Shown here one piece after another: positions 19,044-29,229 of a stretch of 64,000 nucleotides of DNA. The DNA is taken from assembly GCF_016586165.1 (NCBI RefSeq), contig NZ_BCPR01000005.1, positions 1-64,000 on the forward strand, given 5' to 3'. Position 1 is the stretch's first letter. Every line of letters starts with the position of its first letter. Below the pieces are notes generated by a model, which saw only the letters and a list, made by a program, of their open reading frames with translations, did not search any database and was not told the origin of the DNA. Source of the stretch: Dyella sp. EPa41 (GTDB taxonomy: Bacteria; Pseudomonadota; Gammaproteobacteria; Xanthomonadales; Rhodanobacteraceae). The position numbers and the translations under genes are program-made.

Positions 19044-19328
19044 ATGTCGGACACGATCGATCTGCTGGAAGCCATCGGCAAGAACGCAGCCTTGCGCCAT
19101 GCGCCCACGGAAGAACTGGCGGAAGTGCTGAGCGAGGCCAACGCCTCCGAGGCCCTGCTCGCCGCGGTAAGGCAAGGCGACAGCTCGTTGCTCTCGGCCG
19201 AACTCGGCCACCATCCGCTGCGGGTCAATCATGACTACCACACCGGCGGAAACGAAGACGAAGAACAGCCCGATGGCGAACCCGGCGAAGAGAGCCCGGG
19301 CGAAGCCCCCGACTCCCTGCTCGGCTGA
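19044..19328 (+). CDS. Candidate split-borosin precursor peptide (SonA-like)
   Basis: The 94-residue protein follows a good ribosome site (AGGGGGAAAA). Residues 1-54 are predicted helical and resemble the borosin-binding domain of SonA-type precursors: a helix-rich N terminus, then LLAAVRQGD.SLLSAELG, comparable with the 'AVMTGDxxxLxxLxG' segment. The putative core follows directly, about residues 55-70 (GHHPLRVNHDYHTGGN), comparable with the HGNGD-ending core of SonA. An unusually long Glu/Pro/Asp-rich tail (71-90) follows. It sits just after the methyltransferase and 15 bp before a diguanylate cyclase that is probably unrelated. Methylation sites cannot be assigned from sequence. Confidence 0.72.
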   Translation: MSDTIDLLEAIGKNAALRHAPTEELAEVLSEANASEALLAAVRQGDSSLLSAELGHHPLRVNHDYHTGGNEDEEQPDGEPGEESPGEAPDSLLG

Positions 19329-19342
19329 CCGGCAACCTCAGC

Positions 19343-21118
19343 ATGCCACGCCGGTGGCACCGCTTTTCGCCATGGCCCGCACTGGCGGCCATGGCGTTTT
19401 GCGTCACCATCCGACCCTCATTTGCCGAAATACCCGCATCGGACCTCGGCGAGCAGCTTGAGCAGGCGGAAAGCCTGCGCACGGCAAACCATCCCCGCTT
19501 CCTGGAGCGCCTGGCGCAGTTGCGCCCGCGGACGCCCGCCATGTCCATGGCCGAGCGGTGGCATTTACGCTACCTCGACGCCTGGGAGGCCTCGTTCCAA
19601 GGTGACTACGCCAAGGCAGAGCCAAGGCTGCGGGACGTCATCGAGCACTCGGGCGATCCTGCGCTGGTGGTCAAGGCCACGGCCATACTCATGGATGACT
19701 GGGGCAGCAACAAGCGCTATCAGGAAGCGTTCGAACTGGCCAACCAGCTGGTGGAGAAGCTTCCCGGCACCCAGGACAAGCTCGCTCGCTTCGTCGCGCT
19801 GTCCTATCTCTCGCAGCTGTTGCGTTCGGCCGGCCAATACGAGCTGGCCGCGAGCTACGCGCATGAAATGGGGCAGGATCTGCCCGCAGGAGAAATGGCC
19901 TGCAAGCCGATGACCGCGGAAATCACCGCGCTCTACGAAACGCGCAAGCTGACCTCGTCCAGCGCGCAACTGCAGAGCGCGCTCGACGCCTGCCAGGCGG
20001 CGCACGAATCGGTATTCACCCATACGCTGTGGCTGGTCAAGGGCAGTCTCCATCTCGACGAAAACCAGCCGTCGAAGACGATCGAGCTGCTCCAGCGCAT
20101 TGCCCCGGGCGTCCGCTCGGATCAGTACTACTCCAACATGCTGACCTTGCAGGTGGAGTTGGCGCAGGCCAACTTGCGACTTGGCAGGGACGATGCCGCC
20201 CGCAAGGCCGCGCTCGCGGCACTCGCCCTGAGCGACCCCAGTGAAATCAACGAGACGCTGAGGGACGCCTACCTTGTGCTCTACAGCCTCGACAAGAAGC
20301 AGGGCAACACGGCGGCGGCACTGGCCAACTACGAGCACTACGTCGCGCAGGATGTCGGCTATCTCAACGACGTCAGCGCGAGAGCACTGGCCTACGCCAT
20401 GGCCAAGCAGCACGTGATCGTGCAGAAGCTGGAGACGGAGAAGCTCAGCCGCCAGAACAATATCCTTCGCCTGCAGCAGGCGCTGGACGCCAAGGCGGTC
20501 GAGACGATCCGCCTCTACATCATCCTGCTGCTCATGGTGCTCGCTTCGGCCGTGCTCTGGATGCTGCGGCTCAAGCGCTCGCAGCTCCATTTCAAGAAGC
20601 TGTCCTCGACCGATGGCCTGACCGGCGTCTACAACCACCAGCACTTCATGGGCGAAGCCGGCAAGGCCCTCCATCTGCTCGAACGAAGACAGGGCACCGC
20701 ATGCCTGTTCTTCATCGACCTCGACAACTTCAAGCACATCAACGACACCTACGGCCACGCCACGGGCGATGCCGTCCTGCGCCGCACCGTGACCATCTGC
20801 CGGCAGCAACTGCGCCCGACGGACCTGTTCGGACGCCTGGGCGGCGAAGAGTTCGGCATCCTGCTGCTCGATTGCACGCGCGAACAGGGCATCGCCATCG
20901 CCGAACGCATCCGTCGCGCCATCGACGTCGCCAAGGTGGAAGGCGATGACCGCATCGTCACCTTCTCCGCCAGCGTCGGCCTCGCTTCCACCGAGTACTG
21001 CGGCCACGACTTGAAGAGGCTGTGCAGGGAGGCGGATGCGGCGCTGTATCGCGCCAAGCGCGCCGGCCGCAATCGCGTGATCGCCGATACCGAAGAGGAC
21101 GGGCTGGTCGAAGCCTGA
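19343..21118 (+). CDS. Membrane diguanylate cyclase with periplasmic TPR sensor
   Basis: The 591-residue protein has an N-terminal signal/anchor, a long helical TPR-like region (about 35-380), one membrane segment (about 391-408, LYIILLLMVLASAVLWML) and a C-terminal GGDEF domain. The active-site motif is GGEEF (500-504), with the upstream motifs DGLTGVYNHQHF and FIDLDNFKHINDTYG intact, so synthesis of cyclic di-GMP is expected. It starts 14 bp after the borosin precursor candidate and could be co-transcribed. The signal sensed by the TPR region is unknown. Confidence 0.9.
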   Translation: MPRRWHRFSPWPALAAMAFCVTIRPSFAEIPASDLGEQLEQAESLRTANHPRFLERLAQLRPRTPAMSMAERWHLRYLDAWEASFQGDYAKAEPRLRDVIEHSGDPALVVKATAILMDDWGSNKRYQEAFELANQLVEKLPGTQDKLARFVALSYLSQLLRSAGQYELAASYAHEMGQDLPAGEMACKPMTAEITALYETRKLTSSSAQLQSALDACQAAHESVFTHTLWLVKGSLHLDENQPSKTIELLQRIAPGVRSDQYYSNMLTLQVELAQANLRLGRDDAARKAALAALALSDPSEINETLRDAYLVLYSLDKKQGNTAAALANYEHYVAQDVGYLNDVSARALAYAMAKQHVIVQKLETEKLSRQNNILRLQQALDAKAVETIRLYIILLLMVLASAVLWMLRLKRSQLHFKKLSSTDGLTGVYNHQHFMGEAGKALHLLERRQGTACLFFIDLDNFKHINDTYGHATGDAVLRRTVTICRQQLRPTDLFGRLGGEEFGILLLDCTREQGIAIAERIRRAIDVAKVEGDDRIVTFSASVGLASTEYCGHDLKRLCREADAALYRAKRAGRNRVIADTEEDGLVEA

Positions 21119-21152
21119 TCCGTGGCGATGCATTCCGCCGGGTTCAGCGCCA

Positions 21153-21179
21153 CGCCATGCCCGCCGCGCGGGCATGGCG
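21153..21179. terminator. Hairpin between convergent genes
   Basis: 11-bp perfect arms (CGCCATGCCCG / CGGGCATGGCG) with a 5-base loop lie between the stop of the cyclase and that of the methyltransferase on the other strand. There is no clear T-run, but the position suits a two-way terminator. Confidence 0.5.
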
Positions 21180-21189
21180 CGAAGCATCG

Positions 21190-22248
21190 TTACTTGACCC
21201 CGATGACCATCGAATCGGGCCCCAGCAACGGCTCGATGCGCACGTCGCGGAAGCCGGCGGCCGTCATCCATTCCCGGCATTCGGCGCCGGTGTAGTCGAA
21301 GCCACCGGGCGTTTCGATCAGCATGTTGAGGCTCATCAGCAGGCCGAAGGCATTGTGCCTGCGCTCGTCGTCGATGATCGCGTCGTACACGATCAGGCAG
21401 CCGCCCACGGGCAACGCGTCGTAGCACTTGGCCAGCAGGGCCTGCTTCTGGTCGTAGTCCCAGTCGTGGAGGATGTGGCCCATGATCAGCACGTCCGCCG
21501 ACGGGCAGGGATCATGGAAGAAATCGCCGGGGTAGAAGCGCAACCGGTCCTGCAGGCCGTGCGCGGCGACATAGTCGTCGAATACCGGCGCCACCAGCGG
21601 AAGATCGAAGCCGCCGCCGCGAAGATGCGGATGTGCCAGCGCGATCTGCACTGGACACGCGCCCTGCGCCGCACCGATGTCGATGAAGCTGCGGTAGTTC
21701 TCCCAGGGGAATTTCTTCGCGATGGCCTGGGCGGCGCCCAGGCTCACGCCGGTCATGGCCTGGAGAAAACCACGCAGCGACGGCTCGTCGCGATAGAGCT
21801 CGTCAAAGGGCGACGCGCCATCCTTGGAGCGGTTCTGCGGCAGCCCCGTGCGCAACGCCATGCTGAGCGAGCCCCAGTCCGCATAGAGTCGCCTCTCCAT
21901 CATTTCCAGCAGGCCACCCACGTAGCTCGGCTTGGCCCGATCGAAGAAGAGTTCCGCATCCGGCGTGTTGCGGTACTGGTCGTTGTCGCGCTCCAGCGCC
22001 CCCAGGGCCACCAGCGTGTCGAGGAAATCGCGGGACGAACGGGGATGCAGGCCAAGCGAGCGCTCGAGTTCTTCCTTGCTTCGGCTGGCGCCCGCGAGCT
22101 GCGTGAACACGCCCAGTTCGACGGCGGACAGCATGGCCTTGGACGCCCAGAAACCCATGCCCAGTTGCAGCAGGCGATCGGGGGAAAGCGCCTGGTCGGC
22201 GGGAACGGCCACGGGGGTTTCACGAACGGCGTTTTGCGGGACTTGCAT
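21190..22248 (-). CDS. SAM-dependent O-methyltransferase (hydroxyneurosporene/acetylserotonin type)
   Basis: The 352-residue protein has an N-terminal dimerisation/winged-helix part ([23 protein letters not shown]) and a class I methyltransferase domain ([17 protein letters not shown] for [12 protein letters not shown] with the catalytic-base His). The motif [10 protein letters not shown] is typical of the family. Small-molecule phenols or other hydroxyl groups are the usual substrates. The start at 22248 has GGAG upstream; the frame is open to 22371. No pathway partner is adjacent. Confidence 0.85.
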   Translation of the reverse strand: MQVPQNAVRETPVAVPADQALSPDRLLQLGMGFWASKAMLSAVELGVFTQLAGASRSKEELERSLGLHPRSSRDFLDTLVALGALERDNDQYRNTPDAELFFDRAKPSYVGGLLEMMERRLYADWGSLSMALRTGLPQNRSKDGASPFDELYRDEPSLRGFLQAMTGVSLGAAQAIAKKFPWENYRSFIDIGAAQGACPVQIALAHPHLRGGGFDLPLVAPVFDDYVAAHGLQDRLRFYPGDFFHDPCPSADVLIMGHILHDWDYDQKQALLAKCYDALPVGGCLIVYDAIIDDERRHNAFGLLMSLNMLIETPGGFDYTGAECREWMTAAGFRDVRIEPLLGPDSMVIGVK

Positions 22249-22434
22249 GAGATGCTCCAGGGTGGTTGACGCGTCGTACAGCGCCAACCCCTGAATCTCA
22301 GGCGCGTTCCGTATCACGTGCGTTTGTTGTGGAGCGCAGAATCTATCGCCAGGTTCTTGCGCAAAAAACACAACTTTCGACGGTCAACGAACGTCATAGG
22401 TCCTAGGTCATGGGCCCAGGCCATCCGTTTCCTT

Positions 22435-22475
22435 GGGTGCCATGGCAGCCATGTCCATGGCGCGCCATGGCACCC
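22435..22475. terminator. Large dyad downstream of the peroxiredoxin gene
   Basis: 11-bp perfect arms (GGGTGCCATGG / CCATGGCACCC) enclose 19 bases that contain a further CCATG/CATGG dyad. It begins 10 bp after the peroxiredoxin stop on the minus strand. Without a T-run its role as a terminator is uncertain. Confidence 0.4.
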
Positions 22476-22484
22476 GTGCGCGGC

Positions 22485-23099
22485 TTACGGCGCCTTGCCG
22501 CCCTTCAACTGCTCAACGATGGCAAGCGACTTGGCCACGTGTTCCTGCGGGTGAAGGTGATCGGTTTCCGAATCGAACACCGCGGCGATCTTGCCATCGC
22601 TGCCGATCACGAAGGTGGTGCGCGAGATGAAGCCGTGATCGATCACCGCCCCCTGCACATCCTTCGCGCCCGGCACGGCGGCGGACATCTTCAGGTCGAA
22701 CGACGCGGCGATCTTGCCTTCCGGGTCGGACGCGATCGGGAACTTGCCCGCGCAGAAGTTCGGGTCCGCCGAGAACTTGTTGAGCCGCTGGATGCTGTCC
22801 GCCGACACGCCGATGATCGTCGCGCCCGCGGCCTGGAACTTGGCCGCCTCGGTGGCGAAGGCGTGCGCCTCGACATCGCAGCCGCCGGTATAGGCCGAGG
22901 GGAAGAAGTAGACGACGACCGGGCCGTTCTTGAGCGCACTGGCCAGCGTGATTTCCGAGGCCTTGCCGTCCTTGCTCGCCTGGGCGGTGAAGGCGGGTGC
23001 GGTCGTGCCCTGGCCCAAGGCGGCGAATGCGGGCGGCGCCACCCATGCTCCAGCCACCAGGGCCCCCATCGCCAGCGACAACACGAGACGCTTGTTCAT
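22485..23099 (-). CDS. Exported peroxiredoxin (AhpC/TSA, Bcp-like)
   Basis: The 204-residue thioredoxin-fold peroxidase has a signal peptide (MNKRLVLSLAMGALVAG... to AFA), so it works in the periplasm. The peroxidatic cysteine is C74 in PSAYTGGC, matching PxxxTxxC. The later GFISRTTFVIGSDGKI segment is typical, and a second Cys near residue 115 (PNFCAG) may be resolving. It reduces hydrogen peroxide or organic peroxides using thiol donors. It stands alone, with an untranslated 275-bp leader to the next gene. Confidence 0.88.
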   Translation of the reverse strand: MNKRLVLSLAMGALVAGAWVAPPAFAALGQGTTAPAFTAQASKDGKASEITLASALKNGPVVVYFFPSAYTGGCDVEAHAFATEAAKFQAAGATIIGVSADSIQRLNKFSADPNFCAGKFPIASDPEGKIAASFDLKMSAAVPGAKDVQGAVIDHGFISRTTFVIGSDGKIAAVFDSETDHLHPQEHVAKSLAIVEQLKGGKAP

Positions 23100-23374
23100 T
23101 GCTTAATCCTCGACATGCTTATGGAAAGGAACTGCGCGAAAGCTTCATCCGGGCGGCGGTCCATGCTTCCGGCCGGGCCATTCCATCGGCCTCGTCGGGA
23201 CTGACGCGTCCATGGCGGCGAATCGTTCATCGGCCGCTGATCCAAGGTGGGTGCCTGCGCAGCCCGCAAAGGTTGCATCTCCCGATGCCTGCGGGCGCCA
23301 CGCGAAAGCACATCGCTCGTCGAGCATGTGCCTGATCGGGCCCGGAAGCAATCCACGCCGGGAAGCGTCCTAAG

Positions 23375-24250
23375 TCAGTTCGCCGGCGAGGCCGGTTTGG
23401 TTACGCTCAAGGCCGTGCCCGCCGCCGCGATGATGATGGCCAGGATGGCCAGCCATTGAAGCGGGCTGAGTCGCTCGCCGAGCAGGGTGACGCCCGCCAG
23501 CGCCGCGACCGCGGGTTCCAGGCTCAACAAGGTGCTGAACGTGCGGGCAGGCAGGCGGGTCAGCGAAACCATTTCCAGCGAATACGGCAGGGCCGAGCTC
23601 AGCAGCGCCACGCCCAGCGCGTACGGCATCAACCCGGGCGAAAGCAGGGTCGCGCCCGCATGCGCGATGCCGAAGGGAATCGCCACCAGCGCGCCGATCG
23701 ACGTTCCCAGCGTCACCGCATCCGCGCCGTAGGTCGCGCCGGCCTTCTTGCCGAACACGATATACAGCGCCCAACCCACGCCGGCCGCCAGCGCGTACAT
23801 CACGCCCACCGGATCGAGCGCATGCGCTTCGCCCTGCAGCGGCAACAGCAGCACCAGGCCCGCCACCACCAGCGCGATCCACACGAAATCGATGAGGCGG
23901 CGCGAGCTGAACATGGCCAGTGCCAGCGGCCCGGTGAATTCCAGCGCCACCGCGATGCCGAGCGGGATGGTGCGCAGCGACAGGTAGAACACCAGGTTCA
24001 TCACGCCCATGGAGAGGCCATAGCCCCACAGCGCGAGCCGATCGCGGCGTCCGCCCCAGCGACGCCAGGGGCGCCGCCACAGCAACAGGAACAGCGCGCT
24101 GAGGCCCAGCCGATACGCGGTGGCGCCCTGTGCACCCACCTGCGGAAACAGATGCTTGGCCAGCGACGCACCACACTGGTACGACACCATGGCGATCAAC
24201 AACGCACCAAGGGCTAGCGCCACCTGGGCAAGGTTGGAACGTGACGTCAT
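23375..24250 (-). CDS. rhtA: RhtA-like EamA/DMT family exporter
   Basis: The 291-residue inner-membrane protein has about ten hydrophobic segments arranged as two EamA repeats. Its start (VALALGALLIAMVSYQCGASLAKHLFPQVGAQGATAYRLGL) closely follows that of the threonine/homoserine exporter RhtA. It probably exports amino acids or related metabolites by proton exchange. The start codon is uncertain: ATG 24250 best fits the family, ATG 24283 is possible, and neither has a clear ribosome site. It is divergent from selD, with a 198-bp spacer. Confidence 0.82.
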   Translation of the reverse strand: MTSRSNLAQVALALGALLIAMVSYQCGASLAKHLFPQVGAQGATAYRLGLSALFLLLWRRPWRRWGGRRDRLALWGYGLSMGVMNLVFYLSLRTIPLGIAVALEFTGPLALAMFSSRRLIDFVWIALVVAGLVLLLPLQGEAHALDPVGVMYALAAGVGWALYIVFGKKAGATYGADAVTLGTSIGALVAIPFGIAHAGATLLSPGLMPYALGVALLSSALPYSLEMVSLTRLPARTFSTLLSLEPAVAALAGVTLLGERLSPLQWLAILAIIIAAAGTALSVTKPASPAN

Positions 24251-24448
24251 GGACGTGACACAAGCGGGGGAGGAGCTGTCCATGATGCCAGCAAGCGAAG
24301 GCCATACCCATCCCGATCGCGGCATGGGCCGCCGACGCAAAGGTCCAGGCGGTGTCCGCGTTGACGCGAACCCGCTTTTCCCGATGGCGCTTTTCGCTAT
24401 GCTCGGGAAACCTGGCCATCGCGCCATCGGCACCTCGCAGGAGCTCGC

Positions 24449-25489
24449 ATGACCTCCGTTCGCCTGACCGACCTCGCCCACGGCGGTGGCTGTGGCTGCA
24501 AGCTCGCACCTTCCGTGCTCCAGCAGCTGCTTGCCGACAAGGCCGCCGCCATGCCTTTCGCGGGGCTGCTGGTCGGCACCGAAACCGGTGACGACGCAGC
24601 CGTCTGGCAGGTGGACGAACGCACCTGTGTCATCGCCACCACCGACTTCTTCATGCCCGTGGTGGATGATCCCTACGACTTCGGCCGCATCGCGGCGACC
24701 AATGCGCTTTCGGACGTCTACGCGATGGGCGGCAAGCCGATCATGGCGCTCGCCATCCTTGGCATGCCGCTGGACAAGCTCGACGTGGAGACCGTACGCA
24801 GGATCCTTGCCGGCGGCGACGCGATATGCGCGCAGGCCGGCATCCCCGTCGCCGGCGGCCATTCGATCGATTCGGCCGAACCGATCTACGGCCTCGCCGC
24901 CGTCGGGTTGTGCGCGCCATCCAACCTGCGCCGCAACTCCACCGCGCAGGCAGGCGACGCCATCATCCTGACCAAGGGCATCGGCGTCGGCATCTATTCG
25001 GCCGCGTTCAAGAAGCAGGCGCTGCCCGCCGATGCGTACGACGAGATGCTGGCGTCGACCACGCTGCTCAATCGCATCGGCCACGAACTGGCCCAGGACG
25101 CGGACGTGCATGCGATCACCGACGTCACCGGCTTCGGCCTGCTGGGGCACGGGCTGGAGATGGCGCGCGGCAGCGGCGTGCGGCTTCGCATCGAACAATC
25201 GCGCATTCCGTTTTTCACGCAGGCGGAAGCGTTGGCGCAGGCGGGCCATGTCACCGGCGCATCCAGGCGCAACTGGAACAGCTACGGCGATGGCGTCGAC
25301 CTGCCCGCCGGCCTGCCGGAATGGCGGCGTGCGCTGCTGACCGACCCGCAGACCTCGGGTGGCCTGCTGGTGTCATGCAAGGCGGAGAAGGCATCGGCCA
25401 TCCGCGACAGGATCGAAGCCGCGGGCTATCCCGGCACGCGCATCATCGGCACGGCGGTGGCGGGCACGCCGGGCATCGAGGTCGTTTGA
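24449..25489 (+). CDS. selD: Selenophosphate synthetase
   Basis: The 346-residue SelD makes selenophosphate, the selenium donor for Sec-tRNA, from selenide and ATP. The N-terminal glycine-rich active site reads GGGCGCK, with C15 and C17; C17 occupies the place that is Sec or Cys in homologues, so this copy does not need selenocysteine itself. Downstream motifs [32 protein letters not shown] and [12 protein letters not shown] are canonical. A good AGGAG precedes the start. It converges on selC/selB/selA. Confidence 0.97.
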   Translation: MTSVRLTDLAHGGGCGCKLAPSVLQQLLADKAAAMPFAGLLVGTETGDDAAVWQVDERTCVIATTDFFMPVVDDPYDFGRIAATNALSDVYAMGGKPIMALAILGMPLDKLDVETVRRILAGGDAICAQAGIPVAGGHSIDSAEPIYGLAAVGLCAPSNLRRNSTAQAGDAIILTKGIGVGIYSAAFKKQALPADAYDEMLASTTLLNRIGHELAQDADVHAITDVTGFGLLGHGLEMARGSGVRLRIEQSRIPFFTQAEALAQAGHVTGASRRNWNSYGDGVDLPAGLPEWRRALLTDPQTSGGLLVSCKAEKASAIRDRIEAAGYPGTRIIGTAVAGTPGIEVV

Positions 25490-25505
25490 GCAGGCCGCCG
25501 GCGAT

Positions 25506-25602
25506 TGGCGGAAGAGAGTGGGAGTCGAACCCACCCGAGACAGTCTTACCTGCCTCACCCGGATTTGAAGTCCGGACGCCCCACCGGAGACGATTCTCTT
25601 CC
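25506..25602 (-). tRNA. selC: tRNA-Sec (anticodon UCA)
   Basis: Read on the minus strand, the 97 bases start GGAAGAGA and end TCTCTTCC-G-CCA, giving an 8-bp acceptor stem, a discriminator G and an encoded CCA. The anticodon loop TTCAAAT with stem CCGGAC/GTCCGG-type pairing carries UCA, which reads UGA. A long variable arm and the GGTTCGACTCC T-loop complete the typical selenocysteine tRNA. It lies between convergent selD and selB. Its 5' 48 bases are also the end of the selB reading frame. Confidence 0.97.
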
Positions 25603-27549
25603 ATGCGGTAAAGCCACTGCGGGAACGGGTCCGAACACGTCGAGATATCGCGCCTGGACCCTGCGCAAGGTGCCCCGATTGAGCGTGACCCCCTGGCGGT
25701 CAAAGAATTCTAGTATCTGGATGGCGACCTTACGACCATTGTCGAGGCGGTCGCGGAACTGGGCCGCCGTGAAGCGCCCATCCGTCGCGTGGGCGGCGAT
25801 GTCGGCGGCGGCCAGCACCATCTCGTGCGTGGTCGTGCGCAGGAAGAAATGATCATGCGCCACCTCGTCGACCAGGCCCAGCCGCGCCGCGAATTTCAGC
25901 AGCTGCCGAACGTCCTGCTCGGGGCGCTTGAGCACGCCGGCGATGTCGCGCACGCGTGGCGGGCGAAAGCGCACGTCGCCGCCCATCAACGGCGCGATCG
26001 ATCGCCACTGCGCCTCGCGCTCCGGGCTCAGCTGCAGGCAATGGCTGGCCAGCCGCACGAAACCACCATCGCGAACGATATGCCCGGCGAGATCGGGATG
26101 TTGCAGCGCCAGCGCAAAGGCGGCGGCAGGCAGCCGCGGCAGCCACGCCAGCCGCAGCTTCTCGCGCACCACGCCCTGCACGTCCGGGTTGGCGGCGTGG
26201 AAGGCCTCCAGGTAATCGACCATCCGGGCCACCAGGCGCTGCCAGTGCGCGGGCGCGATGGCCATGAGTTGCTCGTCGGCGTCGAACAGCACGGGCGAGA
26301 GGGCGGCAACGGTGTCGTCGATCCATGCGTCGGACAGCGCGCGGTCCCGCGCAAAGGCCCGCAGGTCCCACGCATGGGGCGGCGCGTCGAGCAGCGCAGC
26401 GAAGGCCCGCTGCGGATCGTCGATCGCCATCGCCGCCCGCTGGGTCACGCGCGCTTCGGTGCGGCGCTGTCGCGACGGCGCGCGCAGGTCGATGAAGTGG
26501 CCACCACCGATGGTGCGCTGGGCCGACACGTCGCGCAACACGAACCGGTCGAGCACCGCGGCCGCGATCGGGCGCTCCAGCACCAGCTGCACATCCGCCA
26601 TGTCGCCCGGTTGCAGCAGGCCGTCTTCGAGCAACACGATGCGCACGCCCACCTCGGCTGCGCCGTGGTGCAGCCGCGCGGGAAACCACTGGCCTATCGG
26701 CCTGGGCTCGCCAGGCAGCAGGTGCAGCCGCGCATCGATGCGATCGGCAGGCGCATGCAGCGAAGGATCAACCACCATGTCGCCGCGATGGATCGCCTCC
26801 TTGCCGATGTCCTCGCCCACCAGGTTGAGTGCGCAGCGATCGCCTGCGCGACCGATCTCCATCGGCTGGTTCTGCGCATGCAACGAGCGCACGCGCGCAG
26901 CCAGCCCCGACGGACTGAGCATCACCGGGTCCTTCATGCGCACGATGCCGGACAGCACGGTGCCGGTCACCACCACGCCGATGCCCGCCAGGGTGAACAC
27001 GCGATCGACGGCAAGACGAAAGCGGCCTTCCGCCGCGCGTTCGCCCAGCGTGTGCGCTTCAACCGCGAGACGGTCGCGCAGTGCGTCGATGCCCTCCCCG
27101 GTCACCGTGGACACCGGCAGGATGTCCGCGCCTTCCAACACCGTGCCCATGGTGGCCCGGCGTATCTCCGCGGCCACCTCGGCGAGCCGCTCCGGCGTCG
27201 CCAGGTCGGCCTTGGTCAGCGCGACGATGCCGCGGCGGACATGCAGCAGATCGAGAATGGCGAGGTGTTCCCTCGTCTGCGGCATCACGCCGTCGTCGGC
27301 GGCCACCACCAGCAACGCGACATCGATGCCGCTGGCGCCGGCCACCATGGTGTGCACGAAACGCTCGTGCCCCGGCACATCCACGAAGCCGACCACGGAA
27401 CCGTCGTCCATCGGCAGGTAGGCAAAGCCGAGGTCGATGGTGATGCCGCGGGCCTTCTCTTCCTTCAGCCGATCGGTATCGACACCGGTCAGGGCCTTGA
27501 CCAGCGACGTCTTGCCGTGGTCGATATGCCCTGCGGTGCCGACGATCAT
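25555..27549 (-). CDS. selB: Selenocysteine-specific elongation factor
   Basis: The 664-residue SelB delivers Sec-tRNA to the ribosome at UGA codons marked by a SECIS hairpin. The GTPase motifs [16 protein letters not shown] and TKAD are at the N terminus, followed by EF-Tu-like domains II/III. C-terminal winged-helix repeats bind SECIS; the last ends [28 protein letters not shown]. The start overlaps the selA stop by 4 bases (ATGA), so the two are co-translated. The final ~16 codons run into selC, which makes the natural C terminus unusual ([16 protein letters not shown]). Escherichia coli SelB is about 50 residues shorter. Confidence 0.96.
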   Translation of the reverse strand: MIVGTAGHIDHGKTSLVKALTGVDTDRLKEEKARGITIDLGFAYLPMDDGSVVGFVDVPGHERFVHTMVAGASGIDVALLVVAADDGVMPQTREHLAILDLLHVRRGIVALTKADLATPERLAEVAAEIRRATMGTVLEGADILPVSTVTGEGIDALRDRLAVEAHTLGERAAEGRFRLAVDRVFTLAGIGVVVTGTVLSGIVRMKDPVMLSPSGLAARVRSLHAQNQPMEIGRAGDRCALNLVGEDIGKEAIHRGDMVVDPSLHAPADRIDARLHLLPGEPRPIGQWFPARLHHGAAEVGVRIVLLEDGLLQPGDMADVQLVLERPIAAAVLDRFVLRDVSAQRTIGGGHFIDLRAPSRQRRTEARVTQRAAMAIDDPQRAFAALLDAPPHAWDLRAFARDRALSDAWIDDTVAALSPVLFDADEQLMAIAPAHWQRLVARMVDYLEAFHAANPDVQGVVREKLRLAWLPRLPAAAFALALQHPDLAGHIVRDGGFVRLASHCLQLSPEREAQWRSIAPLMGGDVRFRPPRVRDIAGVLKRPEQDVRQLLKFAARLGLVDEVAHDHFFLRTTTHEMVLAAADIAAHATDGRFTAAQFRDRLDNGRKVAIQILEFFDRQGVTLNRGTLRRVQARYLDVFGPVPAVALPHGRESSPVGRPDFKSG

Positions 27550-28967
27550 GGCGTGTCCACCAGGTCGCTGGCGTCGAGCTGGGCCAGCGAATCGAGAAAG
27601 GCCGCTTCATCAGTCTCCGCCAGGCAGCGCAGGTCCAGGCGCAGGGCGCCCTCGGCGATGCGGCCGACGATGGGACGCGCCAACGCGCGCAGCGATGCGG
27701 CGAGTTGCTCGAGCGAACGCTGGCTGCCGCACGAGCGAACCAGCAACGCCGCACTGGCCAACGTATCCAGCGGCAGGGCCCCCGAGCCCACCTGGCTGAA
27801 GCAGTCGCCCACCTCGACGGAGAACATGCCGCCGAGCCGTTCGGCGACGCCCGGCTGCAACCGGTGCGCCTGCGCCTCGATGTCGGCCTTGCTTCGCGCG
27901 AGAAAACGCAAGGTCGGCAGGCGCTCGGCCAGCCGGTCGGGGTCGCGGTACAGGTTGAGCGTGGCCTCGATGGCGGCCAGCCGTACCTTGTCCAGGCGCA
28001 GCGCGCGCTTGAGCGGGTTGCGGTTGATCTGCTCGATCAGCGCGCGATCGCCCACGATGAAACCCGCCTGCGGACCGCCCAGCAGTTTGTCGCCGGAGAA
28101 CGTCACCAGCCGCGCGCCCTCCGCCACCGCCTCGCGCACGGTCGGTTCCTTGACGAGGCCATGGACGGACAGATCCACCAGGCTGCCGGAACCCAGGTCG
28201 TTCAACAGCGGCACGCCCACCGCGTCGCACATCGCGGCGAGTTCGCGCGCGCCAACCTCCGCGGTGAAGCCCTGGATGCGGTAGTTGGAGGTATGCACCT
28301 TCAGCACGAGCCCGGTGTGTTCGCCGATCGCATTGCGGTAGTCGGCCGGATGCGTGCGGTTGGTCGTGCCCACTTCGACCATGCGCGCGCCGGCGCGCGC
28401 CATGATGTCCGGCATGCGGAACGCGCCGCCGATCTCGATCAGCTCGCCGCGCGATACCACCGCCTCGCGGCCGAGCGCGAACGTATTGAGGCAAAGCAGC
28501 ACCGCCGCCGCATTGTTGTTGACCACGGTGGCGTCTTCGGCGCCCGTCAGCTCGCACAGCAGGCCACGCACGTGATCGTCGCGCTCGCCACGCGCGCCGT
28601 CGGCGAGGTCGAACTCCAGGGCCACCGCATGGCGCATCGCTTCCACCGCCGCCTCGATCGCGGTCTCGGCGAACACCGCGCGGCCAAGGTTGGTGTGCAA
28701 CACCGTCCCGGTGAGATTGAACAGCGGCCGCAGGCCCGGCAGGTGCGCATCCAGCAGCTCGCCGGCACGCAGCGCGAGATCAGCCGCACTGGGCGCCGCC
28801 ACGGGGGCGACACGCAACACCTCGCGTGCTTCATCGATCACCTGGCGAATGGCGTCGGTGGTGGCGGCCCGCCCGTGGCGCTCCACCACCGATGCAGCCT
28901 CCGCGGTGGCCAGTACGGCGGCGACCGCGGGCAGCTGGCGCAGCAAGTTGACCTCCGATGCGGCCAT
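27546..28967 (-). CDS. selA: L-seryl-tRNA(Sec) selenium transferase
   Basis: This 473-residue PLP enzyme converts seryl-tRNA-Sec to selenocysteyl-tRNA-Sec with selenophosphate. The family opening ([12 protein letters not shown]), [14 protein letters not shown], the segment [17 protein letters not shown] and the PLP-lysine motif [13 protein letters not shown] are all present. The C-terminal domain with LRLDLRCL is complete. It is the first gene of a selA-selB-selC cluster on the minus strand. The upstream 262-bp spacer is shared with the divergent permease gene. Confidence 0.97.
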   Translation of the reverse strand: MAASEVNLLRQLPAVAAVLATAEAASVVERHGRAATTDAIRQVIDEAREVLRVAPVAAPSAADLALRAGELLDAHLPGLRPLFNLTGTVLHTNLGRAVFAETAIEAAVEAMRHAVALEFDLADGARGERDDHVRGLLCELTGAEDATVVNNNAAAVLLCLNTFALGREAVVSRGELIEIGGAFRMPDIMARAGARMVEVGTTNRTHPADYRNAIGEHTGLVLKVHTSNYRIQGFTAEVGARELAAMCDAVGVPLLNDLGSGSLVDLSVHGLVKEPTVREAVAEGARLVTFSGDKLLGGPQAGFIVGDRALIEQINRNPLKRALRLDKVRLAAIEATLNLYRDPDRLAERLPTLRFLARSKADIEAQAHRLQPGVAERLGGMFSVEVGDCFSQVGSGALPLDTLASAALLVRSCGSQRSLEQLAASLRALARPIVGRIAEGALRLDLRCLAETDEAAFLDSLAQLDASDLVDTP

Positions 28968-29229
28968 GGCGCTCCATCCAGTGCATCGCCGCTTGCCGCG
29001 GACGATGAAGGCTAGGGATACCTATGCTGCGTTGCAGACCGAGCAAGGGTCAAGGCAAGGTAGGCGGGATGACGCCGTCTTCACGCCGTCGCGTGGTTGG
29101 ATGCAGCGCCCGGCATGCCATCGCGCCGGCGAAACCCTGCCCCTTCTGCAGTGCGTCCGGCCTGCAGCCTGTGGGCGATACCGTGCCCTGTAGGGCCGTG
29201 ATATTCCGCACCACCCGCAGGGGAAAGCC

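Noticed and set aside
25789-28284. 831-codon plus-strand frame opposite selB/selA
   Set aside because: Composition is that of a mirror frame and it overlaps two certain genes and the tRNA; no domain was seen.
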